Of a DNA stretch of 7,565 nt, positions 1-6,265 are shown piece by piece. The notes below the pieces were generated by a model. The model ran no database searches. It worked only from the letters and a program-made list of their open reading frames with translations, and had not been told where the DNA came from. Source of the stretch: CAYQAJ01 sp964415245 (GTDB lineage: Bacteria > Planctomycetota > Planctomycetia > Pirellulales > Pirellulaceae); the NCBI GenBank assembly GCA_964415245.1, contig CAYQAJ010000248.1:1-7565 (forward strand), given 5' to 3'. A program made the translations under genes and the position numbers. How positions within the stretch are numbered: position 1 is the first letter of the stretch; each line of letters starts with the position of its first letter.

Positions 1-60
1 GCTCCGCGGACTGCGCAAAATGAGCCAGTCCCCGACGGTTTTTGGATAAGCTCCTGGCAA
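1..60. repeat. Possible dispersed intergenic repeat, cut by the left edge
   Basis: This stretch lies downstream of the DUF4350 gene and has no start codon on the minus strand that would open a further gene inside the window. It contains an inverted repeat, GGACTG at 8-13 and CAGTCC at 26-31, around a 12-nt loop, next to a CCGCGG palindrome at 4-9. On the minus strand it reads GGGGACTGGCTCATTTTGCG, a style of sequence I associate from memory with short intergenic repeats in planctomycete genomes. The match to a repeat family is not proven here. It could equally be an ordinary post-gene hairpin. Confidence 0.3.
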
Positions 61-82
61 TGTGAGACCCTTGACTGATCGG

Positions 83-1399
83 TTATTTGGTCGGCGACGC
101 GCGGCCTCGTTGTTTTGGACCGGACAATGCTTCGCGCTTGACGATTTGCTGGTACTCGGCCAGACAATCGCGCGCGTAGGCATTGGCCTCGACGCGCGTG
201 AGCAATCGGCCCAGCGCGTCGATGTGCTTGCCGAAATCGGAGCGGCTCGACGGGGGCAGCTCGCGCGGCCGGCCGAAAATGGGAAACGCGTAGAAACACA
301 AAAGAATCGCCAACGCCGCCACGTGCAGCAGGATGGCGTTGATCGGCCAGACCAGGAAGAACTCCATTCCCGTGATCTCGCTTCGCTGCGGATCGGAATC
401 GGCGACGACCAAATCGCCCGTTGCCTCGAGGAAGACGATCCTTTGGGACGTGCCGCACTCGTCGATCAGCCGGCCGGCCAGCTTGCGGTGCTCGTGGTTG
501 ACCAGCGGCAGATTCAGCAGAAACGAGCCGTTCGTTACGACGAGAATCTGACTTTGCTCGCTTGGACTCTGATCCCAGTCGGCGTCGATCACGCGGGCTA
601 CGAGCGCTTCGCCCCGCGAGGAGAGAAGCGGCTCAGAACGATAACGGTGTAACGATGGCGGCACCCAGAATGGCGATACGAGGTCGTTCGATGGCGGGTC
701 GTCGTCGGGTGGTTCGAGCCGAGCCGCCAGCGAGATGTCCACCTGCGAGGCATCGACGCCCGCGCTCCAGGGCCCTTGCAGGCTCTTCACTCCGCGCTCC
801 TCCGCGTCGCGATGAAGAGTAAACCACCCGCAATCGCGGTCGGCCGGCAGGGCCATGCGCTGCAGCTCGTACCAGCTCTTCACCTCATCCAGTTTTTCCT
901 GAACGAGCGGGGCCTGATCGGCCGGCGCCGATGCGGCGACGGTTTTCCAATAAGTGACGGCGGCGTCATAGTCGCGGCCGACGTAGATCAGCGTGCGTCC
1001 CGGCTTCTCGCCGAGCCACTCTTCAAGCCGCTCGCGCTGCTCTTCGGTGGGGACCTGAAAGTCTGGGGGAAACCACACAACGACATCGAAGCGATCGAGC
1101 GCGGGTGAGATGGCGTGCCACGATCGGACGGTGTGCCCGGATTCTTCGAACATCCCGGCGAGCACGCCGGTTCCGTTCACGCTTTCGCCTTCGCGTCGTC
1201 CGTAGCGGTCGTCGATGCCGCCGCTACTGCCACAGCCGCCACACGCCGCCAGCAAAAATGCGATGGTGAGCAGCGATGCGACGGCCGGCAGCGGAGCGCG
1301 AAACCGCAAGCGGGGCGCGAGCGTTTGGGGCGCAGCAACCATCGCGCGGCGTTCGCGCACGTGGAAGTGCGATTGCGACGGTGGTATCGATCGGCTCAT
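83..1399 (-). CDS. DUF4350-domain membrane protein, possible lipoprotein
   Basis: This 438-residue protein belongs to the DUF4350 family, found beside DUF4129, MoxR and DUF58 genes; its biochemical function is unknown. A hydrophobic segment at about residues 38-52 ends in a lipobox-like L-A-A-C with Cys53, followed by a Gly/Ser/Cys linker. Residues 75-110 carry the DUF4350 signature: a GTGVLAGMFEESGHTVRSW run, then a strand ending VVVWFPP. A second strand with VTNGSF is at about 286-293. A single membrane helix lies at about 347-372, followed by a basic stretch and a short helical tail, consistent with a periplasmic body and cytoplasmic C-terminus. The start at 1399 was chosen because its ATG overlaps the stop of the DUF4129 gene as ATGA. 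Met20 (1342) is an alternative and would give a shorter, more ordinary lipoprotein signal. It is the last gene of the coupled run inside the window; a MoxR ATPase gene may follow to the left. The family call is firm, the lipidation is inference. Confidence 0.85.
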   Translation of the reverse strand: MSRSIPPSQSHFHVRERRAMVAAPQTLAPRLRFRAPLPAVASLLTIAFLLAACGGCGSSGGIDDRYGRREGESVNGTGVLAGMFEESGHTVRSWHAISPALDRFDVVVWFPPDFQVPTEEQRERLEEWLGEKPGRTLIYVGRDYDAAVTYWKTVAASAPADQAPLVQEKLDEVKSWYELQRMALPADRDCGWFTLHRDAEERGVKSLQGPWSAGVDASQVDISLAARLEPPDDDPPSNDLVSPFWVPPSLHRYRSEPLLSSRGEALVARVIDADWDQSPSEQSQILVVTNGSFLLNLPLVNHEHRKLAGRLIDECGTSQRIVFLEATGDLVVADSDPQRSEITGMEFFLVWPINAILLHVAALAILLCFYAFPIFGRPRELPPSSRSDFGKHIDALGRLLTRVEANAYARDCLAEYQQIVKREALSGPKQRGRASPTK

Positions 1400-2223
1400 G
1401 CGGCGCTCTGCTCCACGTGCTGGTGGAAGTCGGGCAGCAGATTCCATACGCTCTCAAATCGCGACCGCGGCAACGTGTGGTGCCCGAAGTACGCGTCTTC
1501 AAAGGCGACCATCGTCGTTTCCAGCCGATCGCGCACCCGAGGATGCTTCATCAGCTCGCGCAGGTACTGGCGGTTGGTCTTACCGCGCGCCAGGCGAATC
1601 AACTGATGCTTGTCCAAATGCACCAACTGATACCCGTACAGGTACACGATGGCCTCGTCGAAGCGGCCGGACTCGTACAGCCGCCGGGCTTCGGCCAGGA
1701 GGTCTCCGGTCGGCGGCACGGGGATGGGCAGGTCGTCGACGCGATCGACGCCGGTGCTGGTGGTCACGCGCAGCTTCTGTCCCTTGGCCTGTCGCCAATC
1801 CGACCGAAACAGCGCCCAGATGATGAGCGCCGCGACCGCCGCGAACACGACGAGCAGAAAGATCCAGAAGATCGATCCCGCTATCGCATTGAGCAACGCG
1901 CCGAAGAACACAGAGATTCCCGGCCTCGTCGCGGTCTTGCCGCCTTCCTGGGGATCGGCCTTCAGGTCGATGCGGCGTACCTGATCGCCGTCGGAATCGT
2001 ACCAGGGATAATCGCCTTGGTCGCGGAGCGAATCGCGCCCGCTTTCCACCCAGCGACCGCCATCGCCGTCCTGGGCGCGAGCCGTGGCGCCGGCCAGAGC
2101 GCACAGCACCCCCAGCGCCACGCAGGCGGCGCGAATCAATCGCGCGGTCGCATGTTCTCTCGCTCTCGGCGCGAAGGGAGCGGCCCATGCAAAGTCACAC
2201 CCGTTGTTAGCGCGGCCAATCAT
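1396..2223 (-). CDS. DUF4129-domain single-pass membrane protein
   Basis: This 275-residue protein has a basic N-terminus, a hydrophobic segment at about 29-48 and an A-R-A cleavage site near residue 50, so a Sec signal peptide is likely. An acidic, polar stretch (51-100, with a PWYDSDGD run) would lie outside the cytoplasm. A membrane helix at about 107-138 is followed by R-S-D-W-R, placing the rest inside. Residues 171-262 match DUF4129, a domain often found at the C-terminus of transglutaminase-like proteins: AEARRLYESGRFDEAIVYLY, then LIRLARGKTNRQYLREL. No transglutaminase domain is present, so this is the short, non-enzymatic form. The ATG at 2223 overlaps the stop of the preceding gene as ATGA. 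The open frame runs further upstream to 2499, but only as an out-of-frame reading of that neighbour. The protein is presumably a scaffold in the MoxR-associated membrane complex; its function is unproven. Confidence 0.85.
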   Translation of the reverse strand: MIGRANNGCDFAWAAPFAPRAREHATARLIRAACVALGVLCALAGATARAQDGDGGRWVESGRDSLRDQGDYPWYDSDGDQVRRIDLKADPQEGGKTATRPGISVFFGALLNAIAGSIFWIFLLVVFAAVAALIIWALFRSDWRQAKGQKLRVTTSTGVDRVDDLPIPVPPTGDLLAEARRLYESGRFDEAIVYLYGYQLVHLDKHQLIRLARGKTNRQYLRELMKHPRVRDRLETTMVAFEDAYFGHHTLPRSRFESVWNLLPDFHQHVEQSAA

Positions 2224-3119
2224 GTCGGCTTTTGCAAAAGGTTGCTTGCCTCGGCTCGCAACAGCAGCTCCACCTCCCATCCTTCGTCGCGGATGCGCAG
2301 ATCGAGATAGCTGAGAAACCGGACGATGCTCAAGTACGCGGCGACGAGCCACATCGCCAGCGGATACACGATGGGACGCAACAGCGGGCCGCCCAACAGG
2401 CCATAGCTCCAGTCGTTCAGTAGTATTCCCGGCAAGAATCGTAGCGCGCCCCAAAGCGAAAAAAACAGCAGAACCGCCACCGGCACCGCCCCCAACCAAC
2501 GGGCCAGGAGAAGACCCGTGCTGAAGCTGTGCAATTGCGACGATCGGCGACCGATCGAGGGGACGGTTCTCTCGCTGCTGCGCAGCGGGTGCCGCTCCAG
2601 CAGAACGATCTCATTCAAGTAGGGCCGAAATGCCCGCAAGCCGATCGCGTACAGGGCGATCCCGGGAAGCAGGAAAATCTCGACCGTCACGTTGACGTCG
2701 GAATAACGATCGATCACCAGGGTCAGCAGCGCGGCAGGCACGATGCCGCGCAACAGGCCCTGCGTCACCAACAGGCGCGGCGAAATGCGACACACGTCCC
2801 ACACCACGCTCCGCAGGCTGGGCCGTTCGAGAAAGACCGCCTGTCCCAGGTAACTCGTGGCGAACACCGAAACCAGCGGCGCCTCGATTACCACCAACAG
2901 CAGCATCAACCACAGATAGCGTGCCGTCATTCCGCTCGTCGCATCGGCGCCGATCAGCCAGCCGATCAACAAGTGATTGCACACCATGAGGGGCACGATC
3001 GCCAGCGCAAATAGCGCCGCCAGCGGCCGGAAGTAGCGCCGCAATACCAATAGCGACAGGTCGAGGATATCGAGCAAGCCGCGCTCGCGGATCACGATGG
3101 TGGTTCGATCAAGTTGCAC
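2220..3119 (-). CDS. Multi-pass membrane protein of unknown function, SpoIIM/DUF4129-associated
   Basis: I do not recognise a named family. The protein has 299 residues with about five or six hydrophobic segments, at roughly 32-58, 67-87, 118-136, 146-162, 204-229 and 249-269. Its N-terminus is polar (about 30 residues), and it ends with a charged tail whose core is SYLDLRIRDEGWEVELLLR. A tail of this Y-x-D-L-R-I-R-x-E-G-(W/F)-(D/E) kind recurs, to my recollection, in membrane proteins encoded beside DUF4129 genes and is probably cytoplasmic. The start is placed at a GTG (3119), which overlaps the SpoIIM gene by 11 bp. The in-frame ATG at 3191 would add 24 residues that are just the SpoIIM C-terminus read in another frame. 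The gene sits between spoIIM-like and DUF4129 genes and overlaps both, so it is almost certainly a subunit of the same membrane assembly. It has no visible catalytic motif. Confidence 0.8.
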   Translation of the reverse strand: MQLDRTTIVIRERGLLDILDLSLLVLRRYFRPLAALFALAIVPLMVCNHLLIGWLIGADATSGMTARYLWLMLLLVVIEAPLVSVFATSYLGQAVFLERPSLRSVVWDVCRISPRLLVTQGLLRGIVPAALLTLVIDRYSDVNVTVEIFLLPGIALYAIGLRAFRPYLNEIVLLERHPLRSSERTVPSIGRRSSQLHSFSTGLLLARWLGAVPVAVLLFFSLWGALRFLPGILLNDWSYGLLGGPLLRPIVYPLAMWLVAAYLSIVRFLSYLDLRIRDEGWEVELLLRAEASNLLQKPT

Positions 3120-4086
3120 GTCCCGGCCCCAGTATTCCCAGCACGCCGAAGTACAGCACCAACAGCATCGTCGAAGCCACCGCCACCGCAATTTTGACGG
3201 CGAAGGGGGCCGGCGACGGGGAGAGGAACCCTTCGATCATGGCCGCCAGGAAGAAAAGCACCATGGCGGCTCCGGCCATGGGCATCGCCTCGGCTCCGCC
3301 CTTGCGCAGAGCGCTGCCGCGGGAAAGGCCGCCCGTAGCAAGCCACGAAACGCCCAACCGCAAACCCGCTCCGGCGGACAACGCGATCGCCGTCAGCTCG
3401 AAAGGGCCGTGGGCCGTGACGAACTCGAAGAAGTTCGGCCGCGCCGCCACGTCGGGCCGCGCCATGTAGCCGAACGCCGCTCCCAAATACGCCGAATTGA
3501 ACAGCGTGATGAATAGCCCCGGCACGATCAGCAGGCCCCCGGAAAAGCATTGCAAGCCAATGCCCGTGTTGTGGCGAATGTACGTCGAGGCGGCCACGAC
3601 GTTGTCTTCCCAGTTGCGGCCGTCCAGGGGACGGCTGAACTTGTCCTCCAGTTCCGCGATGGTGGCGTGTCCCAGCATTTGCTCGGCGTACTCGGGCCAG
3701 ACCGACTCTAGATAAGCTAGCACGGCCGACAGAATAAATACCCCCCAGAACAGGCAGAACACAAACTGAATGCAGTGGTCGCGCACCACTCGATAGGGCA
3801 CGTCGACCAGAAGCAATCGGCCCCAGCGGACGAAGTCGAACGTGCGAGTGCGATACAGGCGGTTGTGGGCGCGGCCCACCAGCGCGTGCAGGTACTGAAC
3901 GGTGCTGGGAGGAAGCTGGTAGGCGTCGGCCAGCGCCAAGTCGGCGCATGCCGCCCGGTACAATGCCGCAAACCGCGCGACCTCCTGCGGCGTCATCGAC
4001 AGCCTGGCGAAGCGCATGCGGCCGCACATCGATTCGAGCTGCTGCCAATTGCGACGGCGGCGTTCCAGTAACTCGGCGACTTTCAT
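3109..4086 (-). CDS. SpoIIM-family (stage II sporulation protein M-like) membrane protein
   Basis: This 325-residue protein belongs to the SpoIIM family. In Bacillus, SpoIIM works with SpoIID and SpoIIP in peptidoglycan remodelling during engulfment; most family members are in non-sporulating bacteria beside RDD, DUF4129, DUF58 and MoxR genes, where the role is unknown. The first 100 residues are soluble and helical and form an extra N-terminal part relative to the Bacillus protein. Membrane segments lie at about 103-125, 176-208, 221-245, 268-288 and 297-319. Family hallmarks are N173 in RHNTGIGL, the glycine-rich GGLLIVPGLFITLFNSAYLG (183-202), H226-G-P-F-E230, and E285 in the following helix. 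The ATG at 4086 is the only sensible start; an AAGAGA about 5 nt upstream is a weak ribosome-binding candidate. It is preceded by a 139-bp gap and overlaps the next gene by 11 bp, so it probably opens the tightly coupled part of the cluster. Confidence 0.92.
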   Translation of the reverse strand: MKVAELLERRRRNWQQLESMCGRMRFARLSMTPQEVARFAALYRAACADLALADAYQLPPSTVQYLHALVGRAHNRLYRTRTFDFVRWGRLLLVDVPYRVVRDHCIQFVFCLFWGVFILSAVLAYLESVWPEYAEQMLGHATIAELEDKFSRPLDGRNWEDNVVAASTYIRHNTGIGLQCFSGGLLIVPGLFITLFNSAYLGAAFGYMARPDVAARPNFFEFVTAHGPFELTAIALSAGAGLRLGVSWLATGGLSRGSALRKGGAEAMPMAGAAMVLFFLAAMIEGFLSPSPAPFAVKIAVAVASTMLLVLYFGVLGILGPGRAT

Positions 4087-4225
4087 ACGATTCTCTTACG
4101 ACGACTGCGTGCGAAGTATTTCGAGACTACCGCAAATCCGTGCGGGGGATTCACACTCTATTGGTCATTGGAATTTGGTCATTGGTCATTGTCATATCCG
4201 ATACCGCCTCTCAACTTTGGGTTTG
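4087..4225. other. Intergenic gap between RDD and SpoIIM genes
   Basis: A 139-bp gap separates the RDD gene from the SpoIIM gene, both on the minus strand. The half next to RDD holds the TTGGTCATT repeat block at 4160-4190. The half next to SpoIIM (4087-4150) could carry a promoter for the four overlapping genes, but I see no convincing -35/-10 pair. No terminator-like stem with a T-run is visible. Whether RDD is co-transcribed with the rest cannot be decided from sequence alone. Confidence 0.5.
4160..4190. repeat. TTGGTCATT repeat block, single-arm copy
   Basis: Three copies of TTGGTCATT start at 4161, 4175 and 4182, the last two overlapping by two bases. The whole 31-bp block matches the right arm of the inverted repeat at 6320-6350 at 28 of 31 positions, with differences at 4170, 4172 and 4178. 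The two sites are therefore members of one short intergenic repeat family; this copy lacks the opposing arm. Its function is unknown. Confidence 0.75.
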
Positions 4226-5194
4226 TCAGCGCATCGGCGCCGACTCTTGCCGCCCGGCCGTCGGCGCCCCATACAACTGGCCCGGGGGCAGAAACACGAT
4301 GTCCGGTTGTTGCCCCAGGCCCGGCTGCACGTCCGCCGGCGCGGGTGGACCGATGGAGCGCGCGTCGTCGCCTCGGTCGGCGATGAACGCGCGGTAGTAC
4401 AATGCGCACAACAACAGGTCGTAGCTGGTGTCGGCCGGCAAGCCGAACAGGGCCAACAGCGGCTCGGCCAGGTGCGCGGCCACTTCGCGCCGTCGGGCGA
4501 ACGAAAAGTGTCGGCGCCGTTCCACATAGTTGTTCACCGCTCGGGCCATGCGGCGGTTCACGACGTAGTTCGAGGGAAGCAACGACGCGAGCTGGGCCGC
4601 ACGCGGATCTTCCAGCCGGGCCACGCCGGTCAACCAGTGACGCTCTTCCACCACCACCATCGTGCCGCACACCAGATCGCCCAATCGCTGGAACCGTGGA
4701 TTCATCGCCATCACCACGAGCCCCACGATGCCCGTAGGTATGAGGTAGACGGGCGCGCCCAGGCCAAGAACCTCCAGCGACAAGAGCGGCATCAGGTCGG
4801 CGAAGCGGAGCAGGTTCCGCACCACCGCTTGCAGCCCGTTGATCGGCTCTCCCTCGACTGTCAGCACGCGCAGCCCCATCATCATCTTTCCGGGCGTCCG
4901 GCCGTTCATGAACGTTTCAAACAGCGCGCCGTAGAACCACTCGAGCAGAAACAGGAAAACCATCAGCCCCGCAACCGCCAAGCCTGTCAACCAGTTGCCA
5001 AGAAACACCGACGTAGCCATGCCAACGAACATCACCACCATCATCAGCACCATCACCACCGTGAATCGAATGCCCAGGTCGATCAGAAACGCCACCAGTC
5101 GCCGCATCGGACCCGCCACGCGGTAGCTGAACGCGATGTTCTCGGGCGTTACTACCTTGATGGAAGTGTCGAGCTGTGCGGATTGATTCGTCAT
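4226..5194 (-). CDS. RDD-family membrane protein with C-terminal extension
   Basis: This 322-residue protein carries an N-terminal RDD domain (about 22-185), a membrane domain of unsettled function; some RDD proteins have been linked to ion transport. The namesake residues are visible: Arg31/Arg32 and Asp39 in RRLVAFLID, and a second Asp (D133) in RNLLRFAD. Also visible are the GRTPGKMMMGLRV turn (98-110) and the closing QRLGDLVCGTMVV (169-181). Hydrophobic segments lie at about 33-60, 66-93 and 142-163. Residues 190-322 are extra: a soluble, helical stretch (about 207-272) with R-R-R-H-F-S-F-A-R-R-R-E and LLLCALYYRAF, then a Pro/Gly-rich tail. The start at 5194 (MTNQSAQLD) is chosen because everything upstream in frame is translated repeat; there is no clear ribosome-binding site. 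It is the first gene of the SpoIIM/DUF4129/DUF4350 neighbourhood and faces away from the SDR gene. Confidence 0.9.
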   Translation of the reverse strand: MTNQSAQLDTSIKVVTPENIAFSYRVAGPMRRLVAFLIDLGIRFTVVMVLMMVVMFVGMATSVFLGNWLTGLAVAGLMVFLFLLEWFYGALFETFMNGRTPGKMMMGLRVLTVEGEPINGLQAVVRNLLRFADLMPLLSLEVLGLGAPVYLIPTGIVGLVVMAMNPRFQRLGDLVCGTMVVVEERHWLTGVARLEDPRAAQLASLLPSNYVVNRRMARAVNNYVERRRHFSFARRREVAAHLAEPLLALFGLPADTSYDLLLCALYYRAFIADRGDDARSIGPPAPADVQPGLGQQPDIVFLPPGQLYGAPTAGRQESAPMR

Positions 5195-5203
5195 GCGGGC
5201 CTG

Positions 5204-5245
5204 GGGACTGGGGATTAGGGACTGGAAATTTGGGACTGGAGGTTT
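5204..5245. repeat. 14-bp-period GGGACTGG tandem array
   Basis: GGGACTGG occurs at exact 14-bp spacing, starting at 5204, 5218 and 5232, with variable AT-containing filler of six bases between copies. Degenerate units beginning GG continue at 5246 and 5260. The array begins 10 bp upstream of the RDD start codon, so it lies in the leader or promoter of that gene. Confidence 0.75.
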
Positions 5246-5283
5246 GGATTTGGGGGTTCGGAGTTTGTGGGCGTCCGGATGAG

Positions 5284-5323
5284 TCTGTGCTAGTCGGTGT
5301 TCGTCCGTGTCTATTCGGTCTCG
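5284..5323. repeat. 10-bp-period degenerate repeat
   Basis: Four units can be laid out at 10-bp spacing: TCTGTGCTAG, TCGGTGTTCG, TCCGTGTCTA and TTCGGTCTCG. The shared core is T-C-x-G-T-G. It resembles the style of short intergenic repeats built on CCGTGTTCG-like words that I recall in several bacterial groups, including planctomycetes; that comparison is from memory. Confidence 0.5.
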
Positions 5324-5354
5324 CTGGCCCGAAATTGCCCGATATGGCCAGCGA
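5321..5354. promoter_or_regulatory. Hairpin in the SDR leader, 9-bp stem
   Basis: TCGCTGGCC (5321-5329) pairs perfectly with GGCCAGCGA (5346-5354) around a 16-nt loop. It stands about 170 bp before the SDR start codon. No T-run follows on either strand, so it is not a classical intrinsic terminator. It could be an operator-like palindrome or an RNA leader stem; its function is unknown. Confidence 0.4.
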
Positions 5355-5368
5355 CCATTATTGGCCGA

Positions 5369-5407
5369 AGGGCGCGATCCCCGCAAGGATTCGCCCCCGC
5401 GCGCCCT
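5369..5407. promoter_or_regulatory. Hairpin in the SDR leader, 8-bp stem
   Basis: AGGGCGCG (5369-5376) pairs with CGCGCCCT (5400-5407) around a 23-nt loop. It follows the previous hairpin by 14 nt. In GC-rich DNA such stems also arise by chance, so the call is weak. Confidence 0.3.
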
Positions 5408-5526
5408 GGTGCCGCTCTTGCATCCGCGCGCCTTCCCTCTACCGTATAGGGCTAATCGGCGGCGGCGCCTGGTTCGCCTCCGAACTGCCTCACCGTCGAT
5501 TCGCCACCACGAGGATCAAAAACCCC

Positions 5527-6258
5527 ATGAAGCTGAATCAATCACGCGCGGTCGTCACCGGAGGCGGCAGCGGCATCGGTCTGGCCATTGCCTGTGCACT
5601 GGCCGCGGAAGGCTGCCGGGTCGCCATCGGCGGACGCCGCCTCGAAGTGCTCCGCGCCGCCATCGCCTCGCTCTCGGGCGAGCCGCCGCTCATGTGCCAC
5701 GTGCTCGACGTCGGAAAGCGCGAGAGCACCCGCGCCTTTTTCGAGTGGGCCAAGCGCGAGCTGAGATCGATCGACATCCTCGTCAACTCGGCCGGCATCA
5801 ACATCAAGACCCGCACCATGGCCGACATGAAACCCGAGCAGTGGGACGAGGTGCTGGCGGTGAACGCCACGGGCGCCTACGACTGCATGCACGCGGTGCT
5901 GCCCGAGATGCGCAGCCGCGGCGACGGCCTGATCGTGAACATCGTTTCGATCGCGGGCAAGCGTGCGTCGGCACTGGGTGGCGTGGCGTACAGCGCATCG
6001 AAGTTTGCCATGTCGGCCCTGGGCACGGCCGTGGGAAACGAGGAGGCCCGGCACGGAGTCCGCGTCACGAACGTTTATCCCGGCGAAGTGAACACGCCGA
6101 TTCTCGACAATCGCCCCGTGGCCGTGAGCGACGCGCAGAAAGCGGTGATGGTTCAGCCCGACGACGTGGCGGCAATGGTGGTGGCACTGGCCCGTCTTCC
6201 CCAACGGGCCCATGTGCCCGAGCTGATCATCAAGCCGCTGGTGCAGGAGTACACGTAG
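5527..6258 (+). CDS. Short-chain dehydrogenase/reductase (classical SDR)
   Basis: This 243-residue cytoplasmic oxidoreductase has the length and all the motifs of a classical SDR with a Rossmann fold. Visible are T11-G-G-G-S-G-I-G18 (dinucleotide binding), D61 in the HVLDV strand, N87-S-A-G90, and the catalytic set N113 (VNATGAY), S141 (IVSIAG), Y155 and K159 (YSASK), then Y184-P-G. The second strand ends G-G-R37-R38 with no acidic residue, which favours NADP(H) over NAD(H). The C-terminal part (P188 onward, PELIIKPLVQEY) resembles uncharacterised SDRs often labelled 3-oxoacyl-ACP reductase-like; the substrate cannot be read from the sequence. The open frame reaches back to 5176, but ATG 5527 is the start because the Rossmann strand begins six residues later and the upstream translation is intergenic repeat. 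A GAGG at 5511-5514 is a possible, slightly distant ribosome-binding site. It is the only plus-strand gene and appears monocistronic. Confidence 0.92.
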   Translation: MKLNQSRAVVTGGGSGIGLAIACALAAEGCRVAIGGRRLEVLRAAIASLSGEPPLMCHVLDVGKRESTRAFFEWAKRELRSIDILVNSAGINIKTRTMADMKPEQWDEVLAVNATGAYDCMHAVLPEMRSRGDGLIVNIVSIAGKRASALGGVAYSASKFAMSALGTAVGNEEARHGVRVTNVYPGEVNTPILDNRPVAVSDAQKAVMVQPDDVAAMVVALARLPQRAHVPELIIKPLVQEYT

Positions 6259-6265
6259 CGGGGGG

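Larger units (their letters stand above)
5195..5526. other. Divergent intergenic region, no gene
   Basis: This 332-bp region separates the divergently read RDD and SDR genes and should contain both promoters. From left to right it holds a 14-bp-period GGGACTGG array (5204-5245, decaying to about 5270), a 10-bp-period block (5284-5323), two hairpins (5321-5354 and 5369-5407) and a leader before the SDR start. A TATAGG at 5445-5450 could be a -10 box for the SDR gene, but the nearest -35-like TTGCAT (5418) is 21 bp away, which is too far. Both strands are open over parts of the region, but the translations are low-complexity or unlike any family. Confidence 0.6.

Noticed and set aside
1276..2310. 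Long plus-strand open frame of 344 codons
   Set aside because: It lies antisense to the DUF4350 and DUF4129 genes, has no recognisable domain, and its composition is that of a GC-rich shadow frame. The minus-strand frames carry clear family motifs.
2224..2499. N-terminal extension of the DUF4129 protein
   Set aside because: It overlaps the preceding membrane protein gene in another frame, and the ATGA overlap at 2223 plus the signal peptide right after it define the start.
4016..5218. Plus-strand open frame of 400 codons rich in histidine and glutamine
   Set aside because: The histidine runs are the antisense of Met/Val codons in RDD membrane helices. It spans the intergenic gap and the opposite strand of two well-supported genes.
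5204..5323. CRISPR-like short repeats
   Set aside because: Units of 10-14 bp without constant repeats of usual length or unique spacers, and no cas genes.
5418..5450. TTGCAT and TATAGG as a promoter for the SDR gene
   Set aside because: The spacer is 21 bp, outside the normal range for a sigma-70 promoter, and both boxes are only partial matches.
5176..5526. Upstream extension of the SDR protein in frame
   Set aside because: The translation is Gly/Trp/Leu low-complexity sequence from the 14-bp array and does not resemble an SDR N-terminus. The Rossmann strand begins right after ATG 5527.
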